From Deltaproteobacteria bacterium (GTDB taxonomy: Bacteria > Desulfobacterota > Desulfobaccia > Desulfobaccales > 0-14-0-80-60-11), in assembly GCA_016874945.1 (NCBI GenBank), contig VGSO01000142.1, positions 1 through 7,301 of the forward strand: a stretch of DNA of 7,301 nt, written 5' to 3'. Shown here piece after piece: positions 1 to 5,202 of the stretch; within the stretch, counting starts at the first letter, position 1, and the number at the start of each line of letters is the position of its first letter. Below the pieces are notes generated by a model. The model ran no database searches. It saw only the letters and a list, made by a program, of their open reading frames with translations, and was not told the DNA's origin. The position numbers were made by a program, and so were the translations under genes.

Positions 1-311
1 CTCACCTGGGCGATGCCCTTGCTCACTTCCGCGGCCACGTAATCGAAGTGGGGTGTGGCCCCCCGGATCACCGCGCCCAGGCAGATGACCGCGTCGTGGG
101 CCTTGGCCCGGGCCAGCCGCCGGGCCGCCAGGGGAATCTCCCAGGACCCCGGCACCCGCACCAGGGTGAGGTCTTGGTCTTTTACGCCTTTACGCCGCAG
201 GCAGTCCAGGGCCCCCTCCAACAGGCGTTCGGTGATGAACGAATTAAACCGGCTCACCACCACCGCGAATTTCAAGCCTTCTCCGATGAGCTTGCCTTCT
301 ACGGTGCGCAT
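1..311 (-). CDS. ribH: 6,7-dimethyl-8-ribityllumazine synthase, 3' end cut by window edge
   Basis: This enzyme condenses 5-amino-6-ribitylaminouracil with 3,4-dihydroxy-2-butanone 4-phosphate to make lumazine, the penultimate step of riboflavin synthesis, in the cytoplasm. Reading down from 311, the frame gives MRTVEGKLIGEGLKFAVVVS, then RFNSFIT (the substrate-binding RFN segment), then VPGSWEIPLAARRLA, then GAVIRGATPHFDYV, which is the family's signature loop and ends in the FDYV region near the catalytic histidine area. About 103 codons are present, so roughly the last third is outside the window. A G-rich Shine-Dalgarno-like stretch (AAGGGGGG) precedes the ATG. It lies 93 bases after ribBA on the same strand, the usual ribBA-ribH order. 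The intervening gap carries heptamer repeats rather than a clear promoter. Identification is firm from several family motifs; the missing C-terminus cannot be assessed. Confidence 0.95.
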   Translation of the reverse strand, partial: MRTVEGKLIGEGLKFAVVVSRFNSFITERLLEGALDCLRRKGVKDQDLTLVRVPGSWEIPLAARRLARAKAHDAVICLGAVIRGATPHFDYVAAEVSKGIAQV

Positions 312-327
312 TTATCCCCCCTTTTTA

Positions 328-362
328 TTAGCTGTTAGCGGTTGGCTGTTAGCAGTTAGCCT
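328..362. repeat. Heptamer tandem array, TTAGCNG family, five units
   Basis: Five consecutive 7-bp units can be read on the plus strand: TTAGCTG, TTAGCGG, TTGGCTG, TTAGCAG and TTAGCCT (the last diverges). The array lies between ribBA and ribH. The facing array at 384-410 is the same family in opposite orientation, so the two could pair as imperfect arms around a loop of about 20 bases. The sequence shows no coding role. Confidence 0.75.
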
Positions 363-383
363 TAAAACCAACAAACCTCATCT

Positions 384-410
384 CCAACTGCCAACTGCCA
401 ACTGCTAAAC
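384..410. repeat. Heptamer tandem array, CCAACTG family, three exact units plus one variant
   Basis: CCAACTG occurs three times exactly in tandem (384-390, 391-397, 398-404), followed by the variant CTAAACC. Read on the minus strand the phase-shifted units are TTAGCAG, TTGGCAG, TTGGCAG, so this is the inverted counterpart of the array at 328-362. Its last unit contains the TAG stop codon of ribBA (405-407) and runs into that gene's final codons. Confidence 0.8.
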
Positions 411-1607
411 CAACTTAAGCATGTGCCCCATTTTCAGGCACTTGGTTTTCAGGTAATTGCGGTTCTCCCGGTTGGGCGGAATCTCCAGGGGCACCCGCTC
501 CACCATCTGGAGGCCGTAGCCTTCCAGACCGATGATCTTCTTGGGGTTGTTGGTCATCAGCCGCATCTTGCGCACCCCCAGGTCCCGGAGAATCTGGGCG
601 CCGATGCCGTAGTCCCGAAGGTCCGCCTTGAAACCCAGGGCTTCGTTGGCCTCCACCGTGTCCGCCCCCCGGTCCTGGAGTTCGTAGGCCCGGAGCTTGT
701 TGATCAGGCCGATGCCCCGGCCCTCCTGGTGCATGTAAATAATGACCCCCTGGCCTTCCGCTTCCACCAGGGCCATGGCCGACTCCAGTTGGTCGCCGCA
801 GTCGCACCTTAAAGAGTGAAAGACGTCGCCGGTGAGGCACTCCGAATGCACCCGCACCAGGATGGGCTCTTCGGGGATAATCTCTCCCTTTATCAAAGCC
901 AGGTGCTGGTTGTCGTCAATGTCATTTTCATAGCCGATGACGGTGAACTCCCCTAAATAGGTGGGCAGCTTGGCCACGGCCCGGCGGTGCACGAAGGACT
1001 CGTGGCGCAGCCGGTACTCCACCAGATCCGCGATGGTGCAAATCTTCAGGCCATGTTGGGCGGCGAACTGCTCCAAATCCGGCATGCGGGCCATGGTGCC
1101 GTCGTCATTCATGATTTCGCAGATCACCGCGGCGCTTTTCAGGCCGGCCAGCCGGGCCAGGTCCACGCCCCCCTCCGTCTGGCCGGTGCGCACCAGGACT
1201 CCGCCTTTGCGGGCCCGCAAGGGAAAAACATGACCGGGGCTGACCAGGTCTTCAGAACGGGCGTTATCGGCCACCGCGGTGAGAATGGTGGTGGCCCGGT
1301 CGCTGGCGGAAATCCCGGTGGTCACGCCCCGCCGGGCTTCGATGGACACGCAGAACGCCGTGTTAAAGGGCGACTGGTTGTCCCTGACCATCATGGGCAG
1401 CTTGAGACGCTCCACGATGGCCGGCTCCAGAGCCAGGCAGATGAGTCCCCGGCCGTACCGGGCCATGAAATTGATGGCCTCGGGGCTGATCAGCTCCGCG
1501 GCCATGGTCAGGTCGCCTTCGTTCTCCCGGTCTTCGTCGTCCACCAGGATGACCATGCGGCCCTGGCGGATATCATGAATGGCTTCTTCAATGGATGCTA
1601 CGGGCAT
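405..1607 (-). CDS. ribBA: Bifunctional 3,4-dihydroxy-2-butanone 4-phosphate synthase / GTP cyclohydrolase II
   Basis: A two-domain 400-residue enzyme supplying both precursors of riboflavin. Residues 1 to about 200 form DHBP synthase, which converts ribulose 5-phosphate to the four-carbon unit. The acidic metal/substrate loop DDEDRENEGD is at 23-32, GHVFPLRA at 125-132 and TEGGVDLARLAG at 144-155. Residues about 205-400 form GTP cyclohydrolase II. VRVHSECLTGDVFHSLRCDC gives the three zinc cysteines (C257, C268, C270), YMHQEGRGIGL is at 291-301 and RLMTNNPKK at 349-357. The length is normal for the fusion and no key motif is missing, so both activities are expected. The ATG is preceded by GGAGAAG at good spacing. 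It is co-oriented with ribE and yedEF upstream and ribH downstream, consistent with a riboflavin operon. The gaps on both sides hold heptamer repeats, and the stop codon falls within one array. No FMN riboswitch is seen directly upstream. Confidence 0.97.
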   Translation of the reverse strand: MPVASIEEAIHDIRQGRMVILVDDEDRENEGDLTMAAELISPEAINFMARYGRGLICLALEPAIVERLKLPMMVRDNQSPFNTAFCVSIEARRGVTTGISASDRATTILTAVADNARSEDLVSPGHVFPLRARKGGVLVRTGQTEGGVDLARLAGLKSAAVICEIMNDDGTMARMPDLEQFAAQHGLKICTIADLVEYRLRHESFVHRRAVAKLPTYLGEFTVIGYENDIDDNQHLALIKGEIIPEEPILVRVHSECLTGDVFHSLRCDCGDQLESAMALVEAEGQGVIIYMHQEGRGIGLINKLRAYELQDRGADTVEANEALGFKADLRDYGIGAQILRDLGVRKMRLMTNNPKKIIGLEGYGLQMVERVPLEIPPNRENRNYLKTKCLKMGHMLKLV

Positions 1608-1623
1608 TAACTTCTCCGAAAGA

Positions 1624-1658
1624 CAGTTGTTAGTTCTTAGTTATTAGTTCTCAGTTCT
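1624..1658. repeat. Heptamer tandem array, TAGTTCT family, five units
   Basis: Five 7-bp units can be read in register on the plus strand: CAGTTGT, TAGTTCT, TAGTTAT, TAGTTCT, CAGTTCT. The array lies in the yedF-ribBA gap just upstream of the ribBA ribosome binding site. The 7-bp period is the same as in the other arrays of this window although the unit differs. Confidence 0.75.
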
Positions 1659-1670
1659 TGGTGCGGGGAG

Positions 1671-1726
1671 GGGTTTAGCGGTTTGGCGGTTTAGCAGTTA
1701 GTATTTAACCGCTAACCCGCTAACCC
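1671..1726 (-). repeat. TTAGCGG-type repeat array arranged as a long imperfect hairpin
   Basis: The plus strand at 1671-1693 carries 7-8 bp units of the TTAGCGG/TTTGGCGG kind, and 1704-1726 carries the inverted counterpart (TTTAACCGCTAACCCGCTAA). The arms are separated by about ten bases. In the transcript running from yedF to ribBA this could fold into a stem of roughly 20 pairs with a few mismatches and one bulge. No U-tract follows directly, so it is not a standard intrinsic terminator. It could still slow RNA polymerase or protect the RNA end between the selenium cassette and ribBA; that role is inference. Confidence 0.6.
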
Positions 1727-1738
1727 GCCCCCCTAAAA

Positions 1739-1948
1739 TTAACTTCTTACCTCAATCAGGCTCTCATATCCCTGGGGGGTCACGGTGAACTCCACGCCCC
1801 GGTTTCCTAGTAACCGGCTAATGTTTTCCACCGCCACCGACGCGTCCACTATGACGGAGAAGGGCTGTCCTTTGTCCAACTCCTCCTTGACCCGAATTAC
1901 GGGAAGGGGGCAGCTCAGACCGCGGCAGTCAATGACCGGCGCCGACAT
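1739..1948 (-). CDS. yedF: TusA/SirA-family protein, YedF type
   Basis: A 69-residue single-domain protein of the TusA (SirA) fold. The family's CPxP motif is present as CRGLSCPLP at residues 8-16, and C13 is the expected sulfur- or selenium-carrying cysteine. The rest fits the two-layer alpha/beta sandwich: a helix after the motif (VIRVKEELDKG), VIVDASVAVENISRLLGNRG, then the closing strand GYESLIEVRS. Family members carry persulfide sulfur between enzymes. The subgroup encoded beside YedE is linked to selenium metabolism by co-occurrence, and its exact reaction is unknown. Longer two-domain YedF proteins exist, so this is the short form. The start follows the yedE stop by one base, and its GGGGGAGG ribosome binding site lies inside the last yedE codons, so the two are almost certainly co-translated. 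The family call is firm; the selenium assignment rests on the neighbour. Confidence 0.9.
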   Translation of the reverse strand: MSAPVIDCRGLSCPLPVIRVKEELDKGQPFSVIVDASVAVENISRLLGNRGVEFTVTPQGYESLIEVRS

Positions 1949-1949
1949 T

Positions 1950-3032
1950 TCAGGCCTCCCCCTTCACCGTGGCCCGGATCAGGGAAAATCCGTAGGCAAT
2001 GGCAAAGGCCGCGGCGTATCCCAGGGCCAGGGCCGCCCAGCCCCCCATGGTGACCCCGGCGGGGGAGGCCGCCAGCCCCAGGGAGTGCGTCAGGCCGGCC
2101 CCGGCCAGCATGCCCAGGATGGCGATGAAAGAATCGAAATTGGCCTCCCAGGTCATGACCATCTGCCGCATGGGGCAGCCGCCCAGCAAGATGGCGGCGA
2201 AGCCCAGCAGCCCCATGCCCAGGAAATTGGCCACGAAATTGCCGTGGGCCACCGGCCCCACCACCGCGGGTTTAAACAACCCCAGGGCCGCGTTGGCCAC
2301 CAAGGCCCCCAGTAGAATCCCCAAAAACCCTTTCAGCAGGTACTGGTCGTTGAACAGAAAGATATCCCGGAAGCCGCCGGCCAAACAGAGGCGGGTGCGC
2401 TGGAACAACACCCCGGCAACCACCCCCAGACCCAGGGACAGGAGCGCCGGGGCGTGCATGGAGCCGGGACCCTTGACGCTGAAATAGGGATAGGGGGTCT
2501 GCCATTCAATTTTTATCAGCAGCAGAATCAGCAGAATTACAAAAAAGCCCACCGGAATCAAAGCCACCCACCGGGGCAAAGGCCGGGCTTTACCCAGATT
2601 ATAGCCCCGGGTGAGGAAAAACAGCCCCAGGTACGCCCCGAAGGGAATTCCCAGGAGGCCGCCCACCGCGGACAGGTCGCCCCCTGCCAGACGGTAGATG
2701 GCCCGAATGGGACAGCCCAGAAAAATCAAGCCGCCCACCATGATCAGAATGCCCAAGATAAACCTGATGGCCGGGTTGGACCCGCCCCGGGGATTGAAGT
2801 CCCTAAAGGTCAGCGCCGAAAAAAACGAACCCAGGAAAATCCCCAGGATCTCCGGCCTTAAATACTGGACCAGGGCATTGTGGTGCAGTCCCAAGGCCCC
2901 GGCGATATCCCGGTAAAAACAAACAAAACAAAGACCCATGTTGGCGGGGTTCCCGTACTTCACCAGAACCGCGCCCATCACGCCAACGAGCAGTCCTCCC
3001 AGGAGGACCAAATTTTTCCGCAGCAAGGACAT
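1950..3032 (-). CDS. yedE: YedE-type membrane protein, putative selenium transporter
   Basis: A 360-residue integral membrane protein of the YeeE/YedE (DUF395) family, very hydrophobic, with about nine or ten predicted membrane segments. The protein looks internally duplicated: MGLCFVCFYRD (33-42) and LGCPIR (105-110) in the first half match RLCLAGGFRD (214-223) and GGCPMR (284-289) in the second. The conserved cysteines are C35, C38, C107, C216 and C286; in the related thiosulfate transporter TsuA such cysteines line the substrate path. NPANMGLCFVCFYRDIAGAL and the RPEILG and PRGGSNP segments are typical of the YedE subgroup found in selenium-using bacteria. Transport of a reduced selenium compound is proposed for that subgroup from comparative genomics, not shown here. 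The ATG has an AGGAGGAAG ribosome binding site. The 5' leader contains a short ORF and hairpins that suggest regulation. yedF follows after one base. Sulfur-compound transport is the main alternative role. Confidence 0.9.
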   Translation of the reverse strand: MSLLRKNLVLLGGLLVGVMGAVLVKYGNPANMGLCFVCFYRDIAGALGLHHNALVQYLRPEILGIFLGSFFSALTFRDFNPRGGSNPAIRFILGILIMVGGLIFLGCPIRAIYRLAGGDLSAVGGLLGIPFGAYLGLFFLTRGYNLGKARPLPRWVALIPVGFFVILLILLLIKIEWQTPYPYFSVKGPGSMHAPALLSLGLGVVAGVLFQRTRLCLAGGFRDIFLFNDQYLLKGFLGILLGALVANAALGLFKPAVVGPVAHGNFVANFLGMGLLGFAAILLGGCPMRQMVMTWEANFDSFIAILGMLAGAGLTHSLGLAASPAGVTMGGWAALALGYAAAFAIAYGFSLIRATVKGEA

Positions 3033-3041
3033 GAACTTCCT

Positions 3042-3075
3042 CCTCTGTCACCCCCAGAGGCGAAGCTGCCGGGGG
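3042..3075 (-). promoter_or_regulatory. Potential competing hairpins just upstream of the yedE ribosome binding site
   Basis: In the minus-strand transcript, CCCCC (3071-3075) can pair with GGGGG (3051-3055) around the segment containing CCUCU (3056-3060). Alternatively CCUCU can pair with AGAGG (3042-3046), which overlaps the start of the yedE Shine-Dalgarno sequence AGGAGGAAG. The two pairings use overlapping bases and exclude each other in part. This is a plausible translation-control switch, read by eye and without energy calculation. Confidence 0.4.
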
Positions 3076-3088
3076 AGATGGATGGTCC

Positions 3089-3108
3089 GCAAGGGTAACT
3101 ACCCTTGC
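3089..3108 (-). promoter_or_regulatory. Perfect palindromic hairpin in the yedE leader, SECIS-like geometry
   Basis: The 20-base sequence has 9-bp perfect arms (GCAAGGGTA and its complement) around two central bases. As RNA it forms an 8-bp stem with loop AGUU, or 7 bp with loop UAGUUA. The second UGA of the leader ORF (3119-3121) lies 18 bases before the AGUU loop and the first UGA (3125-3127) 24 bases before. Both distances are in the range described for bacterial SECIS elements, and the loop has a G in its second position as in E. coli fdhF. No U-tract follows, so it is not an intrinsic terminator. A protein-binding palindrome is the alternative. Confidence 0.5.
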
Positions 3109-3124
3109 AACTGGAGTTTCAGCA

Positions 3125-3157
3125 TCAAACCTTGAACAGCATCTGCACGGCAGCCAT
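3125..3157 (-). CDS. Ten-codon leader ORF upstream of yedE, ending in UGA-UGC-UGA
   Basis: A very short ORF encoding MAAVQMLFKV begins at an ATG with an excellent Shine-Dalgarno sequence, AGGAGGTG at 3163-3170, five bases upstream. That is the best ribosome binding site in the window, which argues that the ORF is translated. The codons after V10 are UGA, UGC, UGA. If both UGA were read as selenocysteine the frame would continue as Sec-Cys-Sec-NSSCKGSYPCGPSIS and stay open to 2978, overlapping the yedE start in another frame, for 59 residues. A hairpin of SECIS-like geometry follows the UGA codons. The ORF lies 69 bases after ribE and 92 bases before yedE. It may be a regulatory leader peptide or the start of a tiny selenoprotein; chance is possible. 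Codon use past the hairpin (AGA, GGA, TCA) does not look like the neighbouring genes, which favours a leader over a real protein. Confidence 0.5.
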   Translation of the reverse strand: MAAVQMLFKV

Positions 3158-3162
3158 CTCCC

Positions 3163-3170
3163 CACCTCCT
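3163..3170 (-). promoter_or_regulatory. Strong Shine-Dalgarno sequence of the leader ORF
   Basis: AGGAGGTG on the minus strand, a near-complete match to the 16S rRNA tail, with five bases between it and the ATG at 3157. No larger ORF uses it, since yedE has its own site about 120 bases downstream. It is therefore the main evidence that the ten-codon ORF is translated. Confidence 0.7.
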
Positions 3171-3189
3171 TTCTGCGAATTTTTTTAAA

Positions 3190-3225
3190 TCTGTGTCTAT
3201 CTGTGTCTATCTGTGAAATCTGTGG
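3190..3225. repeat. Ten-base tandem repeat, CTGTGTCTAT family
   Basis: CTGTGTCTAT is repeated twice exactly from 3201 back to 3191 and on to 3210, followed by the shortened variants CTGTGAAAT and CTGTGG. It fills most of the gap between the ribE stop and the leader ORF and differs in period from the heptamer arrays elsewhere. Similar CTGTG-based intergenic repeats are known to me from other environmental bacteria. No function is evident. Confidence 0.7.
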
Positions 3226-3226
3226 A

Positions 3227-3871
3227 TCAAAAAAACCCATGTTTGGCCAGAAACTCCGGAGTTATTGCCATCCCCGGCGCGTCTTTAACGCCCAGCAACC
3301 GTTCCACATACTTGCCGATAATGTCCGTCTCCAGGTTCACCTTATCCCCCACCCTTAAGTCGCCCAAGGTGGTCACCCGGGCGGTGTGGGGGATGATGTT
3401 CACCGAAAAAGTGTGGCCTGGCGCCGCATTCACCGTGAGGCTCACCCCGTCCACCGCGATGGACCCTTTCTCGATGACGTAGCGGCTCAAGACGGTGGGC
3501 AACTCAAAGCGAAGCTGCAGGTGGGCCGGGCCTTCCCGGCGCTCTTTCAGTACGCCGGGGCCATCTATGTGGCCGGTGACCAGGTGGCCCCCTAAACGGT
3601 CTCCCAGGCGCAAGGCCCTTTCCAGGTTCACCTTATCGCCGGCTTTTTTCATCCCGAAAGTGGTGCGGCCCAGGGACTCGGGGGAGACCTCGGCGCTGAA
3701 GGAGTAGGAGCTTAAGGCCACCACCGTGAGGCAGGCCCCGGCCACGGCCACCGACTCTCCCAACGTCAGTTCCCCGGCGGGGAAAGGCGGTCGCACCGAC
3801 ACCCGCAGCCCCTCCGCCAGGCGGGCCAGTTCCACGATCTCTCCCACTCCTTCCACCAGACCGGTGAACAT
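3227..3871 (-). CDS. ribE: Riboflavin synthase, alpha chain
   Basis: This enzyme dismutates two molecules of 6,7-dimethyl-8-ribityllumazine into riboflavin and the pyrimidine that RibH reuses. The 214-residue protein has the canonical MFTGLVE start and two lumazine-binding repeats. The first (about 1-97) has GACLTV at 45-50 and SPESLGRTT at 63-71. The second (about 98-195) has GHIDG at 100-104, KGSIAVDGVSLTV at 135-147, IPHTARVTTLG at 160-170 and DKVNLETDIIGKYVERLL at 176-193. The ATG at 3871 is chosen because the family always begins at MFTG. The same frame stays open 56 codons upstream, but that extension reads through an inverted-repeat element and is not homologous. A weak AAGG site precedes the ATG. 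Downstream on the same strand lie yedE, yedF, ribBA and ribH; ribD, often adjacent, is absent here. No RFN (FMN) riboswitch is visible upstream. Confidence 0.96.
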   Translation of the reverse strand: MFTGLVEGVGEIVELARLAEGLRVSVRPPFPAGELTLGESVAVAGACLTVVALSSYSFSAEVSPESLGRTTFGMKKAGDKVNLERALRLGDRLGGHLVTGHIDGPGVLKERREGPAHLQLRFELPTVLSRYVIEKGSIAVDGVSLTVNAAPGHTFSVNIIPHTARVTTLGDLRVGDKVNLETDIIGKYVERLLGVKDAPGMAITPEFLAKHGFF

Positions 3872-4003
3872 AGCGACAACCTTAATGGAAAAATATCTTG
3901 ATAATTTTATATGATTAGGGGAAAAGAAGAAATAGTCAAGTGGGGTAAAAAAAGCGGCATCTTTATACCTATTCGCAATCAAAGGTTTACAAATCCCATG
4001 TAG

Positions 4004-4025
4004 GGGCGCACCTATGTGTGCGCCC
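4004..4025. repeat. Perfect hairpin 1 inside the MITE-like element
   Basis: GGGCGCAC, a six-base loop CTATGT, then GTGCGCCC: an 8-bp perfect stem. Together with the next hairpin it is framed by GTAGGGGCG on the left and CGCCCCTTCG on the right, a layout resembling REP-type dispersed palindromes. Confidence 0.75.
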
Positions 4026-4028
4026 TTT

Positions 4029-4052
4029 GGGGCGGACACGCGGGTCCGCCCC
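4029..4052. repeat. Perfect hairpin 2 inside the MITE-like element
   Basis: GGGGCGGAC, a six-base loop ACGCGG, then GTCCGCCCC: a 9-bp perfect stem only three bases after hairpin 1. The two stems differ in sequence, so this is a paired-palindrome unit rather than a simple duplication. Confidence 0.75.
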
Positions 4053-4133
4053 TTCGAGAAAATGTCTTTTTGACTGCGACTTGGTATTAGACGCCGCTTA
4101 GTAGTAGCGATGGTAATGCCGGGTTATGCGGCT

Positions 4134-5189
4134 TCAGGCCACAGTCACCTCCTCGCACAGATAGACATCCTGGATGGTCTGCAATAACCGCACGCCCTCT
4201 CCAAAAGAGTGTTGGAAGGCCTTGCGCCCGGCGATGAGCCCCATGCCCCCGGCCCGTTTGTTGATCACCGCGGTGCGCACCGACTGGGCCAGGTCGTCTT
4301 CCCCCGCCGCGGCCCCGCCGGAATTGATGAGCCCCGCCCGCCCCATGAAGCAGTTGGCCACCTGGTAGCGGGTCATGTCAATGGGGTGGGTCCCGGCAAG
4401 CTGGGAATAGACCAGGGGGTGGGTCTTGCCGAAGTTGAGCATGGTGAACCCCCCGTTCACCGTGGGCTGCTTTTGCTTGATGAGGTCCGCCTCCATGGTG
4501 ACCCCCAGGTAGTTGGCCTGCCCGGTTAAGTCCGCGGCGGTGTGAAAATCCTTGGCCGTGGTGACGAAGGCCGGATTGCGCAGATAACACCAGAGAATGG
4601 CGGCCATCCCCAACTCATGGGCCAACCGGAAAGCTTCGCTGATTTCCTGGATCTGCCGCCGGGACCCCGGGGAACCGAAATAGACCGTGGCCCCCACCGC
4701 CACCGCGCCCATGTCAAATGCCTGCTCCACCGAGGCGAACATGGTCTGCTCGTGGACTTCCGGGTAGGTTAACAGTTCGTTGTGGTTGATCTTGACGATG
4801 AAAGGAATTTTGTGGGCGTACTTCCGGGCCACCGCCCCCAAGGTTCCCAAGGTTGAGGCCACCGCGCTGCAGCCCCCTTCTATGGCCAGTTTGACGATAT
4901 TCTCCGGATCAAAATAAATGGGGTTGGGGGCAAAAGAGGCGCCCGCGGAGTGCTCCACCCCCTGGTCCACCGGCAGGATGGAGATATAGCCGGTGCCCGC
5001 CAGGCGTCCGTGAATGTATATTTCCGCCAGAGACCGGAGCACCCCGGTGGGCCGGTCGCTTCCCACCCAGACCCGGTCGATGAAGTCCGGCCCCGGCAGG
5101 TGCAAACTCCCCTTGAGTATTCCCTGGCACGTATAAGTCAACAGGTCCTGGGCTTCGGAGCCCAGCAGGCTTTCGATTTTTTTAATCAA
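4134..5189 (-). CDS. fbaB: Class I fructose-bisphosphate aldolase, DhnA/FbaB type
   Basis: This cytoplasmic enzyme cleaves fructose 1,6-bisphosphate to dihydroxyacetone phosphate and glyceraldehyde 3-phosphate through a Schiff base, and also runs in reverse for gluconeogenesis. The 351 residues match the length of E. coli FbaB (DhnA). Features include ILPVDQGVEH at 71-80 (the conserved D-x-G-x-E/D-H loop), PFIVKINHNE at 129-138, GAVAVGATVYFGS at 161-173, and EADLIKQK at 233-240, which holds the expected Schiff-base lysine (K238 or K240). RYQVANCFMGRAGLINSGGA (274-293) and NKRAGGMGLIAGRKAFQ (310-326) form the phosphate-binding end. The start is TTG at 5189: no in-frame ATG occurs before residue 150, and GGAGGT lies five bases upstream. 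It sits between lpxB and ribE, separated from both by repeat-rich gaps, so it is probably its own transcription unit; no convincing promoter was found. Related aldolases act in aromatic amino acid synthesis (ADH synthase), but the length and motifs favour FbaB. Confidence 0.9.
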   Translation of the reverse strand: MIKKIESLLGSEAQDLLTYTCQGILKGSLHLPGPDFIDRVWVGSDRPTGVLRSLAEIYIHGRLAGTGYISILPVDQGVEHSAGASFAPNPIYFDPENIVKLAIEGGCSAVASTLGTLGAVARKYAHKIPFIVKINHNELLTYPEVHEQTMFASVEQAFDMGAVAVGATVYFGSPGSRRQIQEISEAFRLAHELGMAAILWCYLRNPAFVTTAKDFHTAADLTGQANYLGVTMEADLIKQKQPTVNGGFTMLNFGKTHPLVYSQLAGTHPIDMTRYQVANCFMGRAGLINSGGAAAGEDDLAQSVRTAVINKRAGGMGLIAGRKAFQHSFGEGVRLLQTIQDVYLCEEVTVA

Positions 5190-5194
5190 GGGCC

Positions 5195-5200
5195 ACCTCC
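5195..5200 (-). promoter_or_regulatory. Shine-Dalgarno site fixing the TTG start of the aldolase
   Basis: GGAGGT on the minus strand, five bases before the TTG at 5187-5189. It is the main reason for choosing the TTG as start, since the nearest in-frame ATG is far inside conserved sequence. Confidence 0.7.
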
Positions 5201-5202
5201 GT

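Larger units (their letters stand above)
3952..4099. mobile_element. MITE-like element with about 32-bp terminal inverted repeats
   Basis: The plus-strand segment 3952-3983 begins AAGCGGCATCT and continues ATACCTATTCGCAATCAAA. The minus strand read from 4099 down to 4069 begins AAGCGGCGTCT and continues ATACCAAGTCGCAGTCAAA. The arms match at about 26 of 32 positions with one single-base gap. Two perfect hairpins lie between them (4004-4025 and 4029-4052). The element has no ORF of its own and its total length is 148 bases, which fits a miniature inverted-repeat element. No clear target-site duplication is seen, so the exact ends are uncertain. It occupies most of the aldolase-ribE gap and could also act as a transcriptional barrier. 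Confidence 0.6.

Noticed and set aside
328..410. CRISPR array
   Set aside because: The units are 7 bp, contiguous and without spacers, and no cas genes are present.
987..1610. 207-codon plus-strand open frame opposite ribBA
   Set aside because: It lies wholly antisense to a firmly identified gene, its protein is rich in Gly, His and Gln without motifs, and such frames are expected opposite GC-rich coding sequence.
2803..3240. 145-codon minus-strand frame overlapping yedE and its leader
   Set aside because: It starts in the ribE end, runs through the decamer repeat and the leader, and overlaps yedE in another frame. The product has no recognisable domain and mixed composition.
3962..3992. 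Promoter TTGTAA-19-TATAAA facing ribE inside the left arm of the MITE-like element
   Set aside because: The spacer is 19 bases and the -35 match is poor; kept only as a thought that the element could supply a promoter.
3872..4039. 56-codon N-terminal extension of riboflavin synthase
   Set aside because: The family starts at MFTGLVE. The extension translates the MITE-like element, and its start at 4039 lies within a hairpin without a ribosome binding site.
3872..4133. FMN (RFN) riboswitch upstream of ribE
   Set aside because: I looked for the conserved AGGGGCAGGGT-type and following stem segments on the minus strand and did not find them; the hairpins there belong to the inverted-repeat element.
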